DNA of 64,000 nt from positions 620,001 to 684,000 of the forward strand of contig NZ_JBCAUS010000002.1 in assembly GCF_038432375.1 (NCBI RefSeq). The letters are read 5' to 3'. Made by a program: the position numbers and the translations under genes. The number at the start of each line of letters is the position of its first letter. Position 1 is the first letter of the stretch. Below are positions 51,156 through 60,867 of this stretch, piece after piece. Source of the stretch: Methanococcoides sp. LMO-2 (GTDB taxonomy: Archaea > Halobacteriota > Methanosarcinia > Methanosarcinales > Methanosarcinaceae). The notes under the pieces are model-generated. The model made no database searches and had not been told where the DNA came from. It was given only the letters and a program-made list of their open reading frames with translations.

Positions 51156-52400
51156 ATGAGAATACACGTTTGCCTGATCGTATTATTTGCCATAGCAATA
51201 TGTGCAAATACTGCCATTGCCGCCTCCGACGAGGATCCGGACTGGAACAAATCGGTCAACTACACCCTTTACTGGGGAGATAGTATAGAAGTGGATGGCT
51301 TCCTGATCAAGGCGAACGATTTCTCAAAGGCAAGAGCATTTGATGTCGAGACTGACTACGTAATGCTTACCATCGCCTCCGATGGATCAGATGAATGGAG
51401 TGCTCTTCTTGCGGTAAATAACTCCCAGATACCTGACAGTGGCATCTTCGGCGAAAGGATGAACATAACTGCTTTTGAGGTCGTGACAGGCAACGATATC
51501 CCTGCACCATATACAAAGATAGGAGTATCGACCCTGAACATTACAGAAGAAGAGACCGGCAGCTGGATCAACAACACGATCTCCGTTTCAAAGACGATAT
51601 ACAAAGATACCTATATCGATGAAAGGGTCTTTATCGCTGTTCAGGTCGAAAATCTCCGAAATCTTGAGTTCCGGAATGTCACAATAAACGAAACGTTACC
51701 TGAAAATGTTCTGGCTGACCCCGATATAGAAGTGGACCAGATCATAGATATCAGCCCATATTCAAAAAATACCATCCAGTACTCCGTCAAAGCCCTGAGA
51801 CCGGGAAATTATACCATCCCACCTACGGAAATAGAACTTGAATATAGAGGAGTAAAATATCACCAGTATACAAATTCAACAAAACTGGTAGTATACGGCC
51901 CGGACATCATTGCTGAAAAAACGGCCACCGTTGATGAAAATGACCCACAGGTCCTTGATATCAGCATCAAAATTGAAAATAAGGGCAACAGGGCCGCTTA
52001 TGTGAAAATTAAGGATGAGATGTTGACGGGCTGTGTCCTTAAAGAGGGAAAAACATCAACCGAATTGGTCATATTCCCGAACAAGGTCAAAAAGATGGAG
52101 TACTCGGTAACTAGCGAAGATCTCAGAGCTAATACAATAGTGCCTTCAGCAGAGATCTACTTCTCAGATTCAAAAGGATATTCTGATACATTCACAACGA
52201 AAAAATTCTATATACTTGAAGAAGAGGAAGAAGAGGTCCTGGAACCTGATGTAAATATTAATGAAGAAGTCCAGGAAACCGAAGAACCGGCTATTTCCGA
52301 AGAAGACATTGAATATCCGAAGTTCGGACCAATAAGGTCAGTCAGAGATATCATCGATAATACCATGAGGATTATCAATGAAGCACTTGAATACAAATAA
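51156..52400 (+). CDS. Secreted paralogue of the surface protein, no sorting signal
   Basis: A 414-residue exported protein related to its neighbour: signal peptide (about 1-22), then the shared region NYTLYWGDSIEVDGFLIKANDFS and CARDB-like repeats (YIDERVFIAVQVENLRNLEFRNVTI; AEKTATVDENDPQVLDISIKIENKGN). The C-terminus is an acidic stretch (LEEEEEEVLEPDVNINEEVQE) and an amphipathic end, with neither PGF-CTERM nor a membrane helix, so it may be released or held by the first protein. The gene starts 14 bases after its partner; GGTA suits the ATG at 51156 better than that at 51150. Confidence 0.75.
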   Translation: MRIHVCLIVLFAIAICANTAIAASDEDPDWNKSVNYTLYWGDSIEVDGFLIKANDFSKARAFDVETDYVMLTIASDGSDEWSALLAVNNSQIPDSGIFGERMNITAFEVVTGNDIPAPYTKIGVSTLNITEEETGSWINNTISVSKTIYKDTYIDERVFIAVQVENLRNLEFRNVTINETLPENVLADPDIEVDQIIDISPYSKNTIQYSVKALRPGNYTIPPTEIELEYRGVKYHQYTNSTKLVVYGPDIIAEKTATVDENDPQVLDISIKIENKGNRAAYVKIKDEMLTGCVLKEGKTSTELVIFPNKVKKMEYSVTSEDLRANTIVPSAEIYFSDSKGYSDTFTTKKFYILEEEEEEVLEPDVNINEEVQETEEPAISEEDIEYPKFGPIRSVRDIIDNTMRIINEALEYK

Positions 52401-52469
52401 TCTTTTTTTTGAGCACTCAGAACGAAATCTATTTAGCTATTTCAATGGTTTGGACTACGGGAATGAAAT

Positions 52470-53093
52470 ATGAAAAAAGACCAGAGCTTTGAAAAAGCCA
52501 AGTTCGAGATAATTCTTTCAGGGCGATCAAATGTTGGAAAATCATCCATCATAAGAGAACTGACCGGCAAGAAAGTAAAGGTAGGAAAAAGACCCGGAGT
52601 TACCTTAAAACCTGCACACACCCTGCGATCAGACCTGCTGGTGACCGATCTGCCCGGATTCGGTTTCATGAGTGGTGTAAAGGACCGCAAGCAGGATATT
52701 GTAAAAGACCAGATCGTGCGCTATATCGAGAACAATGCAGACAGGATCAAGGTCGCAGTCCTTGTAACTGATGCTGTATCATTCGTTGACGTGGTTGAAC
52801 GCTGGGAGAGCCGCAATGAGATCCCTATTGACATCGAGATGTTCGATTTTTTCAATGAGCTTGGATTTGACACCATCATTGCCATAAATAAAATGGACAG
52901 GATAAAAGATTCCGAGCGCGAAGAAAGGCTCGATGCTATCGTTGAAAAGCTTGGACTGACCCCTCCATGGAACCAGTGGAATTACATAGTCGCACCCACC
53001 AGTGCAAAAAAGGGAGATATCAAATCACTCAAGGGTCTATTGAGAAAGCGCCTTCATGATGAAAAAAGGGATGACCTTTTTAAGTATATTTGA
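52470..53093 (+). CDS. engB: EngB-type GTP-binding protein
   Basis: A 207-residue TRAFAC GTPase. The G1 motif is GRSNVGKSS (18-26), G3 is DLPGFG, G4 is NKMD near 132-135, and the G5-like TSAKKGD is near 173-179. Bacterial EngB/YsxC acts in late assembly of the large ribosomal subunit; the archaeal form is presumed to act similarly. The gene follows the surface-protein pair after 69 bases that include a T-run, so it is probably transcribed separately. Confidence 0.9.
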   Translation: MKKDQSFEKAKFEIILSGRSNVGKSSIIRELTGKKVKVGKRPGVTLKPAHTLRSDLLVTDLPGFGFMSGVKDRKQDIVKDQIVRYIENNADRIKVAVLVTDAVSFVDVVERWESRNEIPIDIEMFDFFNELGFDTIIAINKMDRIKDSEREERLDAIVEKLGLTPPWNQWNYIVAPTSAKKGDIKSLKGLLRKRLHDEKRDDLFKYI

Positions 53094-53208
53094 AAGCAAT
53101 CGAAGCTAAATCCGGAAAACTTCGGGATCAAAAAACAAAGTGATCGGATGTTGAAATTCAGAAGAGGTTGAAGTAAGAAAAATCGATTGATTAATTGATT
53201 GATCTATG

Positions 53209-53271
53209 GAACGAGCGATGAATGAAAACTCATTAATTCCTTCATTCATCCAGCCATTCATCCATTCGTTC
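53209..53271. terminator. Long imperfect hairpin between convergent genes
   Basis: GAACGA (53209-53214) pairs with TCGTTC (53266-53271) and GATGAATG (53217-53224) with CATTCATC (53255-53262), separated by small internal loops. It lies directly before the end of the radical SAM gene and after engB, so it could end both transcripts. A GATT-rich repeat precedes it (53185-53203). Confidence 0.4.
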
Positions 53272-53273
53272 TA

Positions 53274-53894
53274 TCACCTTACGTGAAAATCAGCACCTAT
53301 CTCCTGTGCAATCTCTTCACATTTTTTAATGTCAATATCATTAAAGCCCACAACGGTCATACGTGTCTGGATTCCTGCTGCGATAGCGTTCCTTGTGAAA
53401 TCCAGCATTGCATCATATGAACCCTCAAAAGCAGGCCTGCATATCTCATTGTACTTGCTTTCGGATTCGGCATTCAGGCTTACGGATACTTCATCAAGGC
53501 CGGCTTCTTTCAGTTCTGCCACAACATCCCTTTCAGGATAAAGTAACTGCGCATGCCCGTTCGTATCAAGCCTCGTCCTGACACCCCTTTCCCTGAGCCA
53601 GTGAGTGATCTTAAGAAGAACATCAAAACGGAGTGTTGCCTCCCCAAAACCTGTGAAAACGACCTCCCTGTACTTCCCCAGGTCCAGAGTACTGAGCTTT
53701 TCCAGCATATCCTCAAGAGAAGGTTCCTTTTTGAGGCGCAGGTCGTAACCGTAAACGCCGTCTGAGACATCACGTATGCAGAAAACACAACTTGCACTGC
53801 ACCTGTTGGTTATGTTAAGGTATAGGTTATCGTGTCCCTCATAACATAGAGTGCCAACATCCTCGAGTTCCCCGTTAAATTTGTCTTCTGTCAT
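53274..53894 (-). CDS. Radical SAM protein of the TatD-associated family
   Basis: A 206-residue radical S-adenosylmethionine protein. The cluster-binding motif is CSASCVFC (Cys32, Cys36, Cys39), preceded by NLYLNITNR and followed by VVFTGFGEATLRFDVLLKI, typical of the family often fused to or beside TatD DNases. The fold covers only the core barrel, as in that family. The substrate is unknown. TatD is not adjacent here. AGAGGCGA supports the start; the gene stands alone, transcribed away from the GGCT/GGR pair. Confidence 0.85.
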   Translation of the reverse strand: MTEDKFNGELEDVGTLCYEGHDNLYLNITNRCSASCVFCIRDVSDGVYGYDLRLKKEPSLEDMLEKLSTLDLGKYREVVFTGFGEATLRFDVLLKITHWLRERGVRTRLDTNGHAQLLYPERDVVAELKEAGLDEVSVSLNAESESKYNEICRPAFEGSYDAMLDFTRNAIAAGIQTRMTVVGFNDIDIKKCEEIAQEIGADFHVR

Positions 53895-53946
53895 TTGTCG
53901 CCTCTTTTCTGTAGGAAAATATGATGCTCTACAAGATAATATTCAT

Positions 53947-54318
53947 TTAATATTTATCTTCGCTTACAGGATGATCCATCCAGTTTCCCGATCCGATCAC
54001 AGGATACCTCTCACAGGGAACTTCCGCGGAAAGGAAATACATCGCAGCCTTAGAGCCATTGCCCAGCAATACATCTTCCCTGTAGAACCATTTCCCTTCA
54101 AACTCATCCAGCACATCCAGTGTTTCATTGACCACATCATAAACTTCACCTGATATCCTTGAAACAGGTTTTCCTTTTACGACACCTGGAAAATATTCAA
54201 GGTTCAGCATCCTGAAACGATCCTCTGTAAAAGCCTCAGAAACAGGAACCGAATTTTCGAGCAGGTGATGGTTGCAACACCCTTTCTTCAAAGTTCCATA
54301 AACAAATAGAAGGCTCAT
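53947..54318 (-). CDS. Gamma-glutamylcyclotransferase-like (AIG2/GGCT) protein
   Basis: A 123-residue protein of the GGCT fold: LLFVYGTLKKGCCNHHLL (3-20) is the substrate-binding loop and LDVLDEFEGKWFYREDV (67-83) holds the conserved acid Glu74 and downstream Tyr/Arg. The family cleaves gamma-glutamyl amines or peptides to 5-oxoproline; the archaeal substrate is unknown. It overlaps the end of the geranylgeranyl reductase gene by 4 bases and is co-transcribed with it, although the two activities have no obvious link. Confidence 0.85.
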   Translation of the reverse strand: MSLLFVYGTLKKGCCNHHLLENSVPVSEAFTEDRFRMLNLEYFPGVVKGKPVSRISGEVYDVVNETLDVLDEFEGKWFYREDVLLGNGSKAAMYFLSAEVPCERYPVIGSGNWMDHPVSEDKY

Positions 54319-55505
54319 CTTATCCCGAAGTTCATCTTAAGCAGTCCTTTCCTCACCGCATCCGGAAGCTGTCCGCACTGTAATGCTTTCATGTGCTCAG
54401 GATCGATCATCTTGATAGCTGCTGACATCATTGAGTCGGAGCGCATGAGGTTATCCATCAGTTTTCTTACATAAACTGCCGTCTTGATCTCAAGGCCCAT
54501 CTCCTTCCTCCAGCGCTCATCATAGTCTTCCAGTTTGCATTTTCCTTCGAGGAAATCAACCGCAGTCTGACCGGCTATCTTCCCGCCGACCATTGCAGTG
54601 GATATACCTCCGCCATTGGTAGCTATGATATGGCCTGCTGCATCACCGGCAACAAGGGTATCTTTGGTAGCGGTCACTTTCGGAGCACCCCCAACCGGTA
54701 CAAGACCGGAAACTACTGAAACGATGGAACCACCTTCAAGCTTCTTACTGGCTATCGGGTGCTCGTACATGAACTTCTCAAGATAGTCCCTTGCAGACAT
54801 CCCGTTCCTGAAAAGGATCTCCCTTATACCGACACCGATATTGGCTGTATCGCCTCCCTGGGAGATAACCCAGGCATAACCACCGGGAACATAATCCTTC
54901 CCGAAGAACATCTCAACGGCATCCCTGTCAACGTCCACACCGCTTATTTCATACTCAAATGCAGTTCCTGTGCCCATGGGATCGGGATCACGAACGAGTC
55001 CCTTTGCTTTTCCAACAATGGAATTCGGTCCATCGGCACCGATCAGAACTTTTCCGCGTATAGTGTGTTCTCCGAAGACACCATCTACCTCGACAGTAGT
55101 ACCATTAACTTCAAGGACATTGGTACCTGCCATCAGCTTTGCGCCGCATTTGCCTGCCTCTTTTGCAAGATACTTGTCAAACCTGCGCCTGTCGATGGCA
55201 TCAGCATCGACCTCAAATTCCTTGGAATACCCATTGGGAGCGATAAAACGCTGTACACTGCTTGAAGCATGGATACATTCCGAAGGTATTGACTCAAGAG
55301 TATAAGGAAGCTCTGCACTTGGAACAAGCTCCTGCAGAGTGTCGAGATGAGGAAGGAAACCTCCGCATTGAAGAGGAATTCCGATATCCTTCTTCTTATC
55401 AATAAGCAGGACGGATGCACCTGCCTCTGCTGCATACGCTGCAGCTGTGGAACCGGCAGGTCCTGCACCGACAATGATGAGATCATATGAGTTTTCAGGC
55501 TTCAT
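54315..55505 (-). CDS. Geranylgeranyl reductase family flavoprotein
   Basis: A 396-residue FAD enzyme of the GGR family, expected to saturate the isoprenoid chains of archaeal membrane lipids (digeranylgeranylglycerophospholipid reductase) or a related quinone tail. The N-terminal DLIIVGAGPAGSTAAAYAAEAG (9-30) binds FAD; VLIGADGPNSIVGKAKG near 152-168 and DAAGHIIATNGGGI near 289-302 are family hallmarks, and a Cys-containing LQCGGF near 45-50 is also present. Substrate is inferred from family. It overlaps the GGCT-like gene downstream. Confidence 0.88.
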   Translation of the reverse strand: MKPENSYDLIIVGAGPAGSTAAAYAAEAGASVLLIDKKKDIGIPLQCGGFLPHLDTLQELVPSAELPYTLESIPSECIHASSSVQRFIAPNGYSKEFEVDADAIDRRRFDKYLAKEAGKCGAKLMAGTNVLEVNGTTVEVDGVFGEHTIRGKVLIGADGPNSIVGKAKGLVRDPDPMGTGTAFEYEISGVDVDRDAVEMFFGKDYVPGGYAWVISQGGDTANIGVGIREILFRNGMSARDYLEKFMYEHPIASKKLEGGSIVSVVSGLVPVGGAPKVTATKDTLVAGDAAGHIIATNGGGISTAMVGGKIAGQTAVDFLEGKCKLEDYDERWRKEMGLEIKTAVYVRKLMDNLMRSDSMMSAAIKMIDPEHMKALQCGQLPDAVRKGLLKMNFGIR

Positions 55506-55723
55506 GAGGATGTCTTCTATAATAGTGATATATTATAAATCTGTTTCAACCGCTCAGCCATTCATCTAACGGAATGGATAAGTTTATGGCCAGACGAGAG
55601 CAAAAGAGGCAATATTAGAAGTTAAAAGCCAAAGCTGGCAAATGATAAGAAATGACGGAAGAAAAAACGTTGTGTAAAAGAATAGATCGCTCTATTCCCT
55701 ACATTAAAAAAGAAGCTGAGTAA

Positions 55724-55918
55724 TTACTCAGCTACTTCGCCGAAAGCGAACTTGCGCATTACTTTGGTTACCTTGATGGTAACTTCGTCGCCGACGGAGG
55801 TGCCAGGTACAAAGATGACGAATCCGCTTACTCTTGCGATGCCGTCTCCTTCCCTTGCGATATCTTCAATTGTTACGTCGTATGTTTCACCAGCTTCTAC
55901 TGGTGCAGTTGATTCCAT
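55724..55918 (-). CDS. Single-TRAM-domain RNA-binding protein
   Basis: A small basic-acidic protein consisting of one TRAM domain: GETYDVTIEDIAREGDGIARVSGFVIFVPGTSVGDEVTIKVTKVMRKFAFGEV. In Methanococcoides such stand-alone TRAM proteins (Ctr family) bind tRNA and 5S rRNA and behave as RNA chaperones induced by cold. The frame also allows GTG at 55939 and TTG at 55930; AAAGGA is best spaced for the TTG, which would give 69 residues, so the N-terminus is uncertain. It is monocistronic. Confidence 0.85.
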   Translation of the reverse strand: MESTAPVEAGETYDVTIEDIAREGDGIARVSGFVIFVPGTSVGDEVTIKVTKVMRKFAFGEVAE

Positions 55919-56124
55919 GTTGTTGAACAAATATTTCACATCCTTTTGTGATGCTTGAAAGAACTAACTAAGCTGAAAAACATAATGGAAAAAGCAGCAC
56001 ATACGTGAGTAAATACTATTTAATACCTTACGTTCGAAGCAAGAAGTTTACTTTAAAGCAAACGATAGATAGTATGTATTAGATATAAGGATTCTGGTAT
56101 AGGTAAGGAAAAACAACAGAGGGT

Positions 56125-56583
56125 TTAGTACCCCCCTCCAACCTGCAAAAGCTCGAAATCCAGCTCCTCAGGAACATTTGCCTTGAATACGAACACATTG
56201 CATCTCATATTCCGGGCCTCTGTAATGGCACGCTTCTGAGTATCTGTGATCTCACCATCGGACGTAGTAATGCAGAACATCTTCCTGTCGTTGTTGCTCA
56301 CAAGGAAATCGAAATCCTCGGAATATGCCTTAAGGAAATCAACGAACTCCTTAAGCTCGTCCCATTTGTTGCACAGGTGGATGTTCTTTGATGCGGAGTT
56401 CTCCACATACCAGTCCCTGCTCATGTACGGATAGGCATTGTACTGGTCCACAAGCTCATCAAAGCTTTTGTAGATCCGATCCACATCACGCTTGAGACTT
56501 ATCCATTTCCAGTTCTGTTGTGCAAAGTACCTTGCTGCCAGAATCTCAACAATTGCTTTTTTATCATCAATATCCAGTTTCAT
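56125..56583 (-). CDS. Conserved-looking protein of unknown function
   Basis: A 152-residue soluble protein. The first part is alpha-helical with many aromatics (AARYFAQQNWKWISLKRDVDRIYKSF), the second part reads as alpha/beta (DFLVSNNDRKMFCITTSDGEITDTQKRAITEARNMRCNVFVFKANVPEELDFELL). The second half has the look of a nuclease-like or NTP-binding fold, but I cannot name it. It shares direction with the DHPS-like gene and begins 31 bases after it. A GTG three codons earlier and two adjacent ATGs are possible starts. Confidence 0.6.
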   Translation of the reverse strand: MKLDIDDKKAIVEILAARYFAQQNWKWISLKRDVDRIYKSFDELVDQYNAYPYMSRDWYVENSASKNIHLCNKWDELKEFVDFLKAYSEDFDFLVSNNDRKMFCITTSDGEITDTQKRAITEARNMRCNVFVFKANVPEELDFELLQVGGGY

Positions 56584-56613
56584 CATAAACACCCGGAAAT
56601 AAAAACTAAAAGA

Positions 56614-58080
56614 TCAAATATCATCATCCTGTGAATAGCTCCTTCCAAGACGAAGGGCTATTTCAGCTTTTTCAAGCTCGCATCCCAGATAAGATGCATG
56701 GTCCACCTTTGATATGAGCTCCATCCTCATAATAGTGTCCATTATATCCCTTGCACTCTTTCCCACAATGGTCGCCTTCTCATGCTGTGCGACGATAACA
56801 CCACCATTGTCGTCTGCAGATATCCCGATCCTGAAAGGACCAAGTGGATCAAGAGTCCAACCCGCAAACTTCTGTGCCACCACATGCTTCTCCGGCACCT
56901 CGACTTCCGGACGGCGGCGTTTCTCCTTAAGACGAAGAAGATCGATCCCAAGATCCTTCGGGGAACTTCCCCTCTCCTTTGCCAGTATCATCATGCTGGC
57001 CGCTGTGTTCAGCTCGCTTATGGTACCACGTGTCTTTTCACTGAACTCCGGCGTGAACAGGATACATGAACCCACATCTACAGCAATGCCACACAGAGTT
57101 GCATTGACACCCACGGAATCTGCATCGATCAGTTCAGTAACATTACCCACACCAAAGAAGACAGGTATATCCGGATACTTTCCATGGAACCTGGAATATC
57201 TTACAATGGATCCGGTTATCCCATGACCGATCGGATCGAGCACAGGATCTGCGATTATATTGCTAATGCCTGCAGACCTGGCGGCATCAATATTTGCAAC
57301 CAGGCTCTCAAAGCCCTCCCCTGCATCGGGGATCACAACCGCTGCAACATCGGCACCCGCGACTTCCCCTGCAACAGCATCAATATTGCTGGAATTCAAA
57401 CTCAGCACAAGATCAACACCTTCTTCCAGTGCAGCCCTGATTAACGCAGGTTCCAGCGTATCAATGCTTATGGGAACAGTTGAAACCTCACGGGCTGTGC
57501 GGACAGCCCTCCTTATATCATCAGGAGATGCAGTCAGGGAAGCACCAAGATCGATTATGTCTGCACCTTTTTTAATAAAGGAAGCAATCCTCCCGGAAAG
57601 CTCATCCTCACCAAAACCGGTTGCATCCACTACTTCAGCCATCACCTTCATCCGCGAGCCGCCACCAAGCTTTACACTTCCAAGCATCATGATAGGTTCA
57701 GCGTCCTTCTCGATCTCAGCAAGGGTTTCCAGGGCAATGTCCCTCCACACATCAGTTAGAAGCTCGCATGCCGGAACCTCCAGAGAGAATTCCATTTCAC
57801 CAACAAAGCGGAGCACATTGCTAAGATCATAAGCATGTTTGGGGCCCAGGTATATCTTGCACCCCAGTTCCTCTGCAACCAGTGAAAAATCCCCGGAACA
57901 AAGGCCAGGTACAAAGATCACATCATACTTCTTCTGCTGCTTTTTTAGTTCAGAGAGCAGCCTGTGAGGAGTTAGAAAGGCAGCTACTTCAATATCCAGA
58001 ACAAGAACATCGGCGTTGTCAACTACAGAGAAACGAACGGTATTCTCTGCAAGCTTGCCTGTTGCGACCAGGATTTCCAT
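56614..58080 (-). CDS. Dihydropteroate synthase-like protein (methanopterin pathway)
   Basis: A 488-residue protein of the archaeal DHPS-related family. The central TIM-barrel (about 150-390) contains GADIIDLGAS and ISIDTLEPALI, matching the pterin-binding motifs of DHPS; N- and C-terminal extensions (about 1-145 and 395-488) are specific to the archaeal form. In Methanocaldococcus the homologue joins the pterin diphosphate to beta-ribofuranosyl-aminobenzene phosphate on the way to tetrahydromethanopterin. The same role is expected here. TTAGGTC precedes the ATG. Confidence 0.85.
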   Translation of the reverse strand: MEILVATGKLAENTVRFSVVDNADVLVLDIEVAAFLTPHRLLSELKKQQKKYDVIFVPGLCSGDFSLVAEELGCKIYLGPKHAYDLSNVLRFVGEMEFSLEVPACELLTDVWRDIALETLAEIEKDAEPIMMLGSVKLGGGSRMKVMAEVVDATGFGEDELSGRIASFIKKGADIIDLGASLTASPDDIRRAVRTAREVSTVPISIDTLEPALIRAALEEGVDLVLSLNSSNIDAVAGEVAGADVAAVVIPDAGEGFESLVANIDAARSAGISNIIADPVLDPIGHGITGSIVRYSRFHGKYPDIPVFFGVGNVTELIDADSVGVNATLCGIAVDVGSCILFTPEFSEKTRGTISELNTAASMMILAKERGSSPKDLGIDLLRLKEKRRRPEVEVPEKHVVAQKFAGWTLDPLGPFRIGISADDNGGVIVAQHEKATIVGKSARDIMDTIMRMELISKVDHASYLGCELEKAEIALRLGRSYSQDDDI

Positions 58081-58239
58081 GACCTAAGATTAGCTGCATC
58101 GTAAAAAAGAATATCCATTGATTAAAATAAGATCAAAAAAGCAGATCAAAAAGTTGTAAAATAGTGATGTTAAAAAGTGGTCTAAAAAAGTGGTGGAATA
58201 GGACCGGTGGTATTTCACACCAGCCCCATAGAACAGAAC

Positions 58240-59433
58240 TTACTGAATTATGTCAATTATGGAACCACCGTGTGATCCCTGGGAACCGATCGGTTCAACG
58301 ACCGTTCTTCGTCCCCGCTCGGCCCGAGAAAAAGAGGAGGACCTCGTGTTGGTGTTTGTGTTTGTTGATGTGTTCTCAACAATACCTGATTGGAACTGAG
58401 GACCAAGTACCTGTGCAGACTGCACACCGGTCATGATAGCCATGACACGTACCTTTCCTTCGTAATCGTCCCTGATACGTGCTCCCCAGATGACATTTGC
58501 ATTTGGTGAAAGCTCATAGGTAAGGGATGCTGCGATCTCTTCTGCTTCCTTCAGGCTAAGGTCTGGACCTCCTGTGATGTGTACAAGGCTGCCTGTTGCA
58601 CCTCTGTAGTCAACATCAAGGAGTGGGTGATTGAGTGCTGTGCGAACAACATCGTTGCTCTTGTCCTGATTCTTGCTGTCTCCAACAAGCATGACAGCAA
58701 CGCCACCGCAGCCCATGATAGCACGGATATCTGCGTAGTCAAGGTTGATAAGAGATGGCTGTGTGATAGTCTCAGTGATTCCTTTTACGGTCTCAGCGAT
58801 AAGCTGGTCCATAACGGAGAATGCCTGCTCGATAGGCAGGTTTGGAACGTAATCAAGAAGCCTGTTGTTGTCAAGAACGATAACTGTGTCAGCTGCCCTG
58901 CGGAAGTCCTCAAGACCTTCTTCTGCCTTTACGGTACGTGCGCGCTCTACCCTGAACGGACTGGACACCATACCTACTACGATAGCTCCCTGTTCCTTTG
59001 CGATCTCTGCAACAACAGGTGCTACACCGGTACCGGTTCCTCCACCCATACCAGCTGTTACGAAAACAAGGTCACTTTCCTTGAAGATCTCTTCAAGGGT
59101 ACCGCGTGCAAGCTCTGCAGCTTTTGCACCAACTTCAGGATAACCGCCAGCACCAAGACCTCTTGTAAGGGTCTTACCGACAAGGATCTTCTTGTCAGCA
59201 CGGATGTGATCCAGATGCTGTTTATCGGTATTAATAGCAATAGTCTCTGCACCTTCGATACCGATGTTGTACAATCGGTTGATGGTGTTGTTTCCAGCAC
59301 CGCCACAACCAACGATGGTGATCCGAGGCATTCCGAATCCTTCAAACTGGTCGTCTGCTGATACTGACTGTCTGTACTCTCTTTCTTTTTCTGAGTGTTT
59401 TAATGCTTCCTGTACTATAGACTGCACGTTCAT
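58240..59433 (-). CDS. ftsZ: Cell division GTPase FtsZ
   Basis: Tubulin-like GTPase that forms the division ring. A 397-residue protein with [19 protein letters not shown], the tubulin signature [24 protein letters not shown], and the T7 loop [18 protein letters not shown] Thr/Asn/Ser-rich linker follows and the end GGSIIDIIQ resembles the conserved peptide that binds the membrane anchor. I choose the ATG at 59433 ([12 protein letters not shown]), with GAGAGG upstream; an ATG 7 codons earlier is possible. A long structured region precedes the gene. Confidence 0.95.
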   Translation of the reverse strand: MNVQSIVQEALKHSEKEREYRQSVSADDQFEGFGMPRITIVGCGGAGNNTINRLYNIGIEGAETIAINTDKQHLDHIRADKKILVGKTLTRGLGAGGYPEVGAKAAELARGTLEEIFKESDLVFVTAGMGGGTGTGVAPVVAEIAKEQGAIVVGMVSSPFRVERARTVKAEEGLEDFRRAADTVIVLDNNRLLDYVPNLPIEQAFSVMDQLIAETVKGITETITQPSLINLDYADIRAIMGCGGVAVMLVGDSKNQDKSNDVVRTALNHPLLDVDYRGATGSLVHITGGPDLSLKEAEEIAASLTYELSPNANVIWGARIRDDYEGKVRVMAIMTGVQSAQVLGPQFQSGIVENTSTNTNTNTRSSSFSRAERGRRTVVEPIGSQGSHGGSIIDIIQ

Positions 59434-60070
59434 CCCCTCTCTTGGATATCGCATTCTACTGCAATTTACGTGTTTCCACGCCGACTGTATTCAGATTAAT
59501 ATTATTCTCCTTTCAATAATGTCAGGAGATCTTCCTCTCTTGTCCGCAAGCATCCTTGCGGCCGTCCGTGTTGTAAGCGAACGGTTATGTTCCGGCAAAA
59601 ATGAAGTTGTATAGAGTAGTCACTACACACATTAGTAACTACTATCGGAAACCCGATAATATTCTTCACATCGCCCTCTCTTGCTGCCAGAAATAAATCT
59701 GGCATATGGAACAGACATTATCGACAAATATCCAAACATAAATATTTACCGGATCCATTCCAAGTATGACTGTCGTCTGAAAATACTATTTATAGATATT
59801 AATATATAAGGCTATCGACAATTGTCGCAAACGTCTTGGACATCACTGCAATCGATTTGTGTTTCAGCACGATCCAAACTTAGAATATTGTCGAATTTTA
59901 TCGATCATGCAGGAATAATAGAGCAGACAAAAATCCCAGGTATAATTAAAAGATAGGACGATAAGATATTTTAAATATATTTAATGTTTTGAATACATAG
60001 GAATTATTCCAGACCGGGGGAAGATCTGGACCGGACAATAGAAAGTTGAAACATCAAAGGACATGATAGC
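59434..60070. other. Structured region between divergent ftsZ and AIM24 genes
   Basis: No supported gene in about 640 bases. Three hairpins lie on the ftsZ side: CCGCAAG-CATC-CTTGCGG (59544-59561), TATCGG-AAAC-CCGATA (59644-59659) and TGCCAGA-AATAAA-TCTGGCA (59685-59704). A minus-strand TATA box (ATCTATAAATAGTA, about 59787-59800) would start a leader of about 340 bases containing all three. Further right, TCGACAAT-type motifs recur at 59720-59729, 59816-59827 (perfect palindrome CGACAATTGTCG) and 59886-59894. AIM24 has AAAGGAC before its start. Confidence 0.5.
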
Positions 60071-60769
60071 ATGGGAAGATATTCAATAGAAGAATTTATC
60101 GATCAGACTGGCCAGAGAGACCTAGGAGAAGGATTATTCGAACTTGAAAGGGACAGGATGCTTGAGCTTAATCTCAATGGCAGGGTCTGGACAAAACGCG
60201 GTTCAATGATCGCCTACCTTGGCGATGTAAAGTTCACAAGGGAAGGGGTTCTCGAACACGGTGTTGGCAAGATGCTGAAAAAAGCAGTCACTGGAGAGGG
60301 AGTCAGCCTTACCAAAGCAGAAGGAAGGGGAAAAGTATACCTTGCTGACGAAGGTAAGAAGATCTCTATCCTCAAACTGGACAATGATTCCATCTTTGTC
60401 AACGGCAATGACCTGCTTGCATTTGAAGACGGGATAAACTGGGACATCAAGATAATGAAGAAGGTCACTGGAATGCTTGCCGGAGGACTTTTCAACGTCA
60501 AACTTGAGGGAAGCGGAATGGTTGCCATCACTACACACTATGACCCACTTACACTCCAGGTGACAAAGGACAGACCGGTATTCACCGACCCTAACGCAAC
60601 GGTCGCATGGTCAGGAAATCTTAAGCCGGACCTTAAAACAGACGTCTCCCTGAAGACATTTGTCGGACGATCAAGCGGAGAAAGTGTACAGATGGCCTTT
60701 AAAGGCGAAGGATTTGTCGTGATACAGCCATACGAGGAATTACCATTCCAGACGGCACCTCCGGCCTGA
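60071..60769 (+). CDS. AIM24-family protein
   Basis: A 232-residue protein of the AIM24/DUF124 family, built of double-stranded beta-helix repeats: [19 protein letters not shown] near 38-56, [19 protein letters not shown] near 80-98 and [19 protein letters not shown] near 140-158. The family is widespread; in mitochondria it affects inner-membrane organisation, in prokaryotes the role is unknown. There is no signal peptide. The gene is divergent from ftsZ and closed by a strong terminator. Confidence 0.85.
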   Translation: MGRYSIEEFIDQTGQRDLGEGLFELERDRMLELNLNGRVWTKRGSMIAYLGDVKFTREGVLEHGVGKMLKKAVTGEGVSLTKAEGRGKVYLADEGKKISILKLDNDSIFVNGNDLLAFEDGINWDIKIMKKVTGMLAGGLFNVKLEGSGMVAITTHYDPLTLQVTKDRPVFTDPNATVAWSGNLKPDLKTDVSLKTFVGRSSGESVQMAFKGEGFVVIQPYEELPFQTAPPA

Positions 60770-60796
60770 AGTTCAATAACAATAGCAACTTAAAAT

Positions 60797-60830
60797 GAAG
60801 GTGCAACAATGCACCTTCCAGACTTTTTCT
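60797..60830 (+). terminator. Terminator after the AIM24 gene
   Basis: GAAGGTGCA (60797-60805) and TGCACCTTC (60810-60818) form a perfect 9-bp stem with a 4-base loop, followed by CAGACTTTTTCT. It lies 28 bases after the AIM24 stop, in the convergent gap before the COG2122 gene. Confidence 0.75.
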
Positions 60831-60867
60831 AACTAAATACTTGATGAAATGCACCTGCGAGCCAGGT

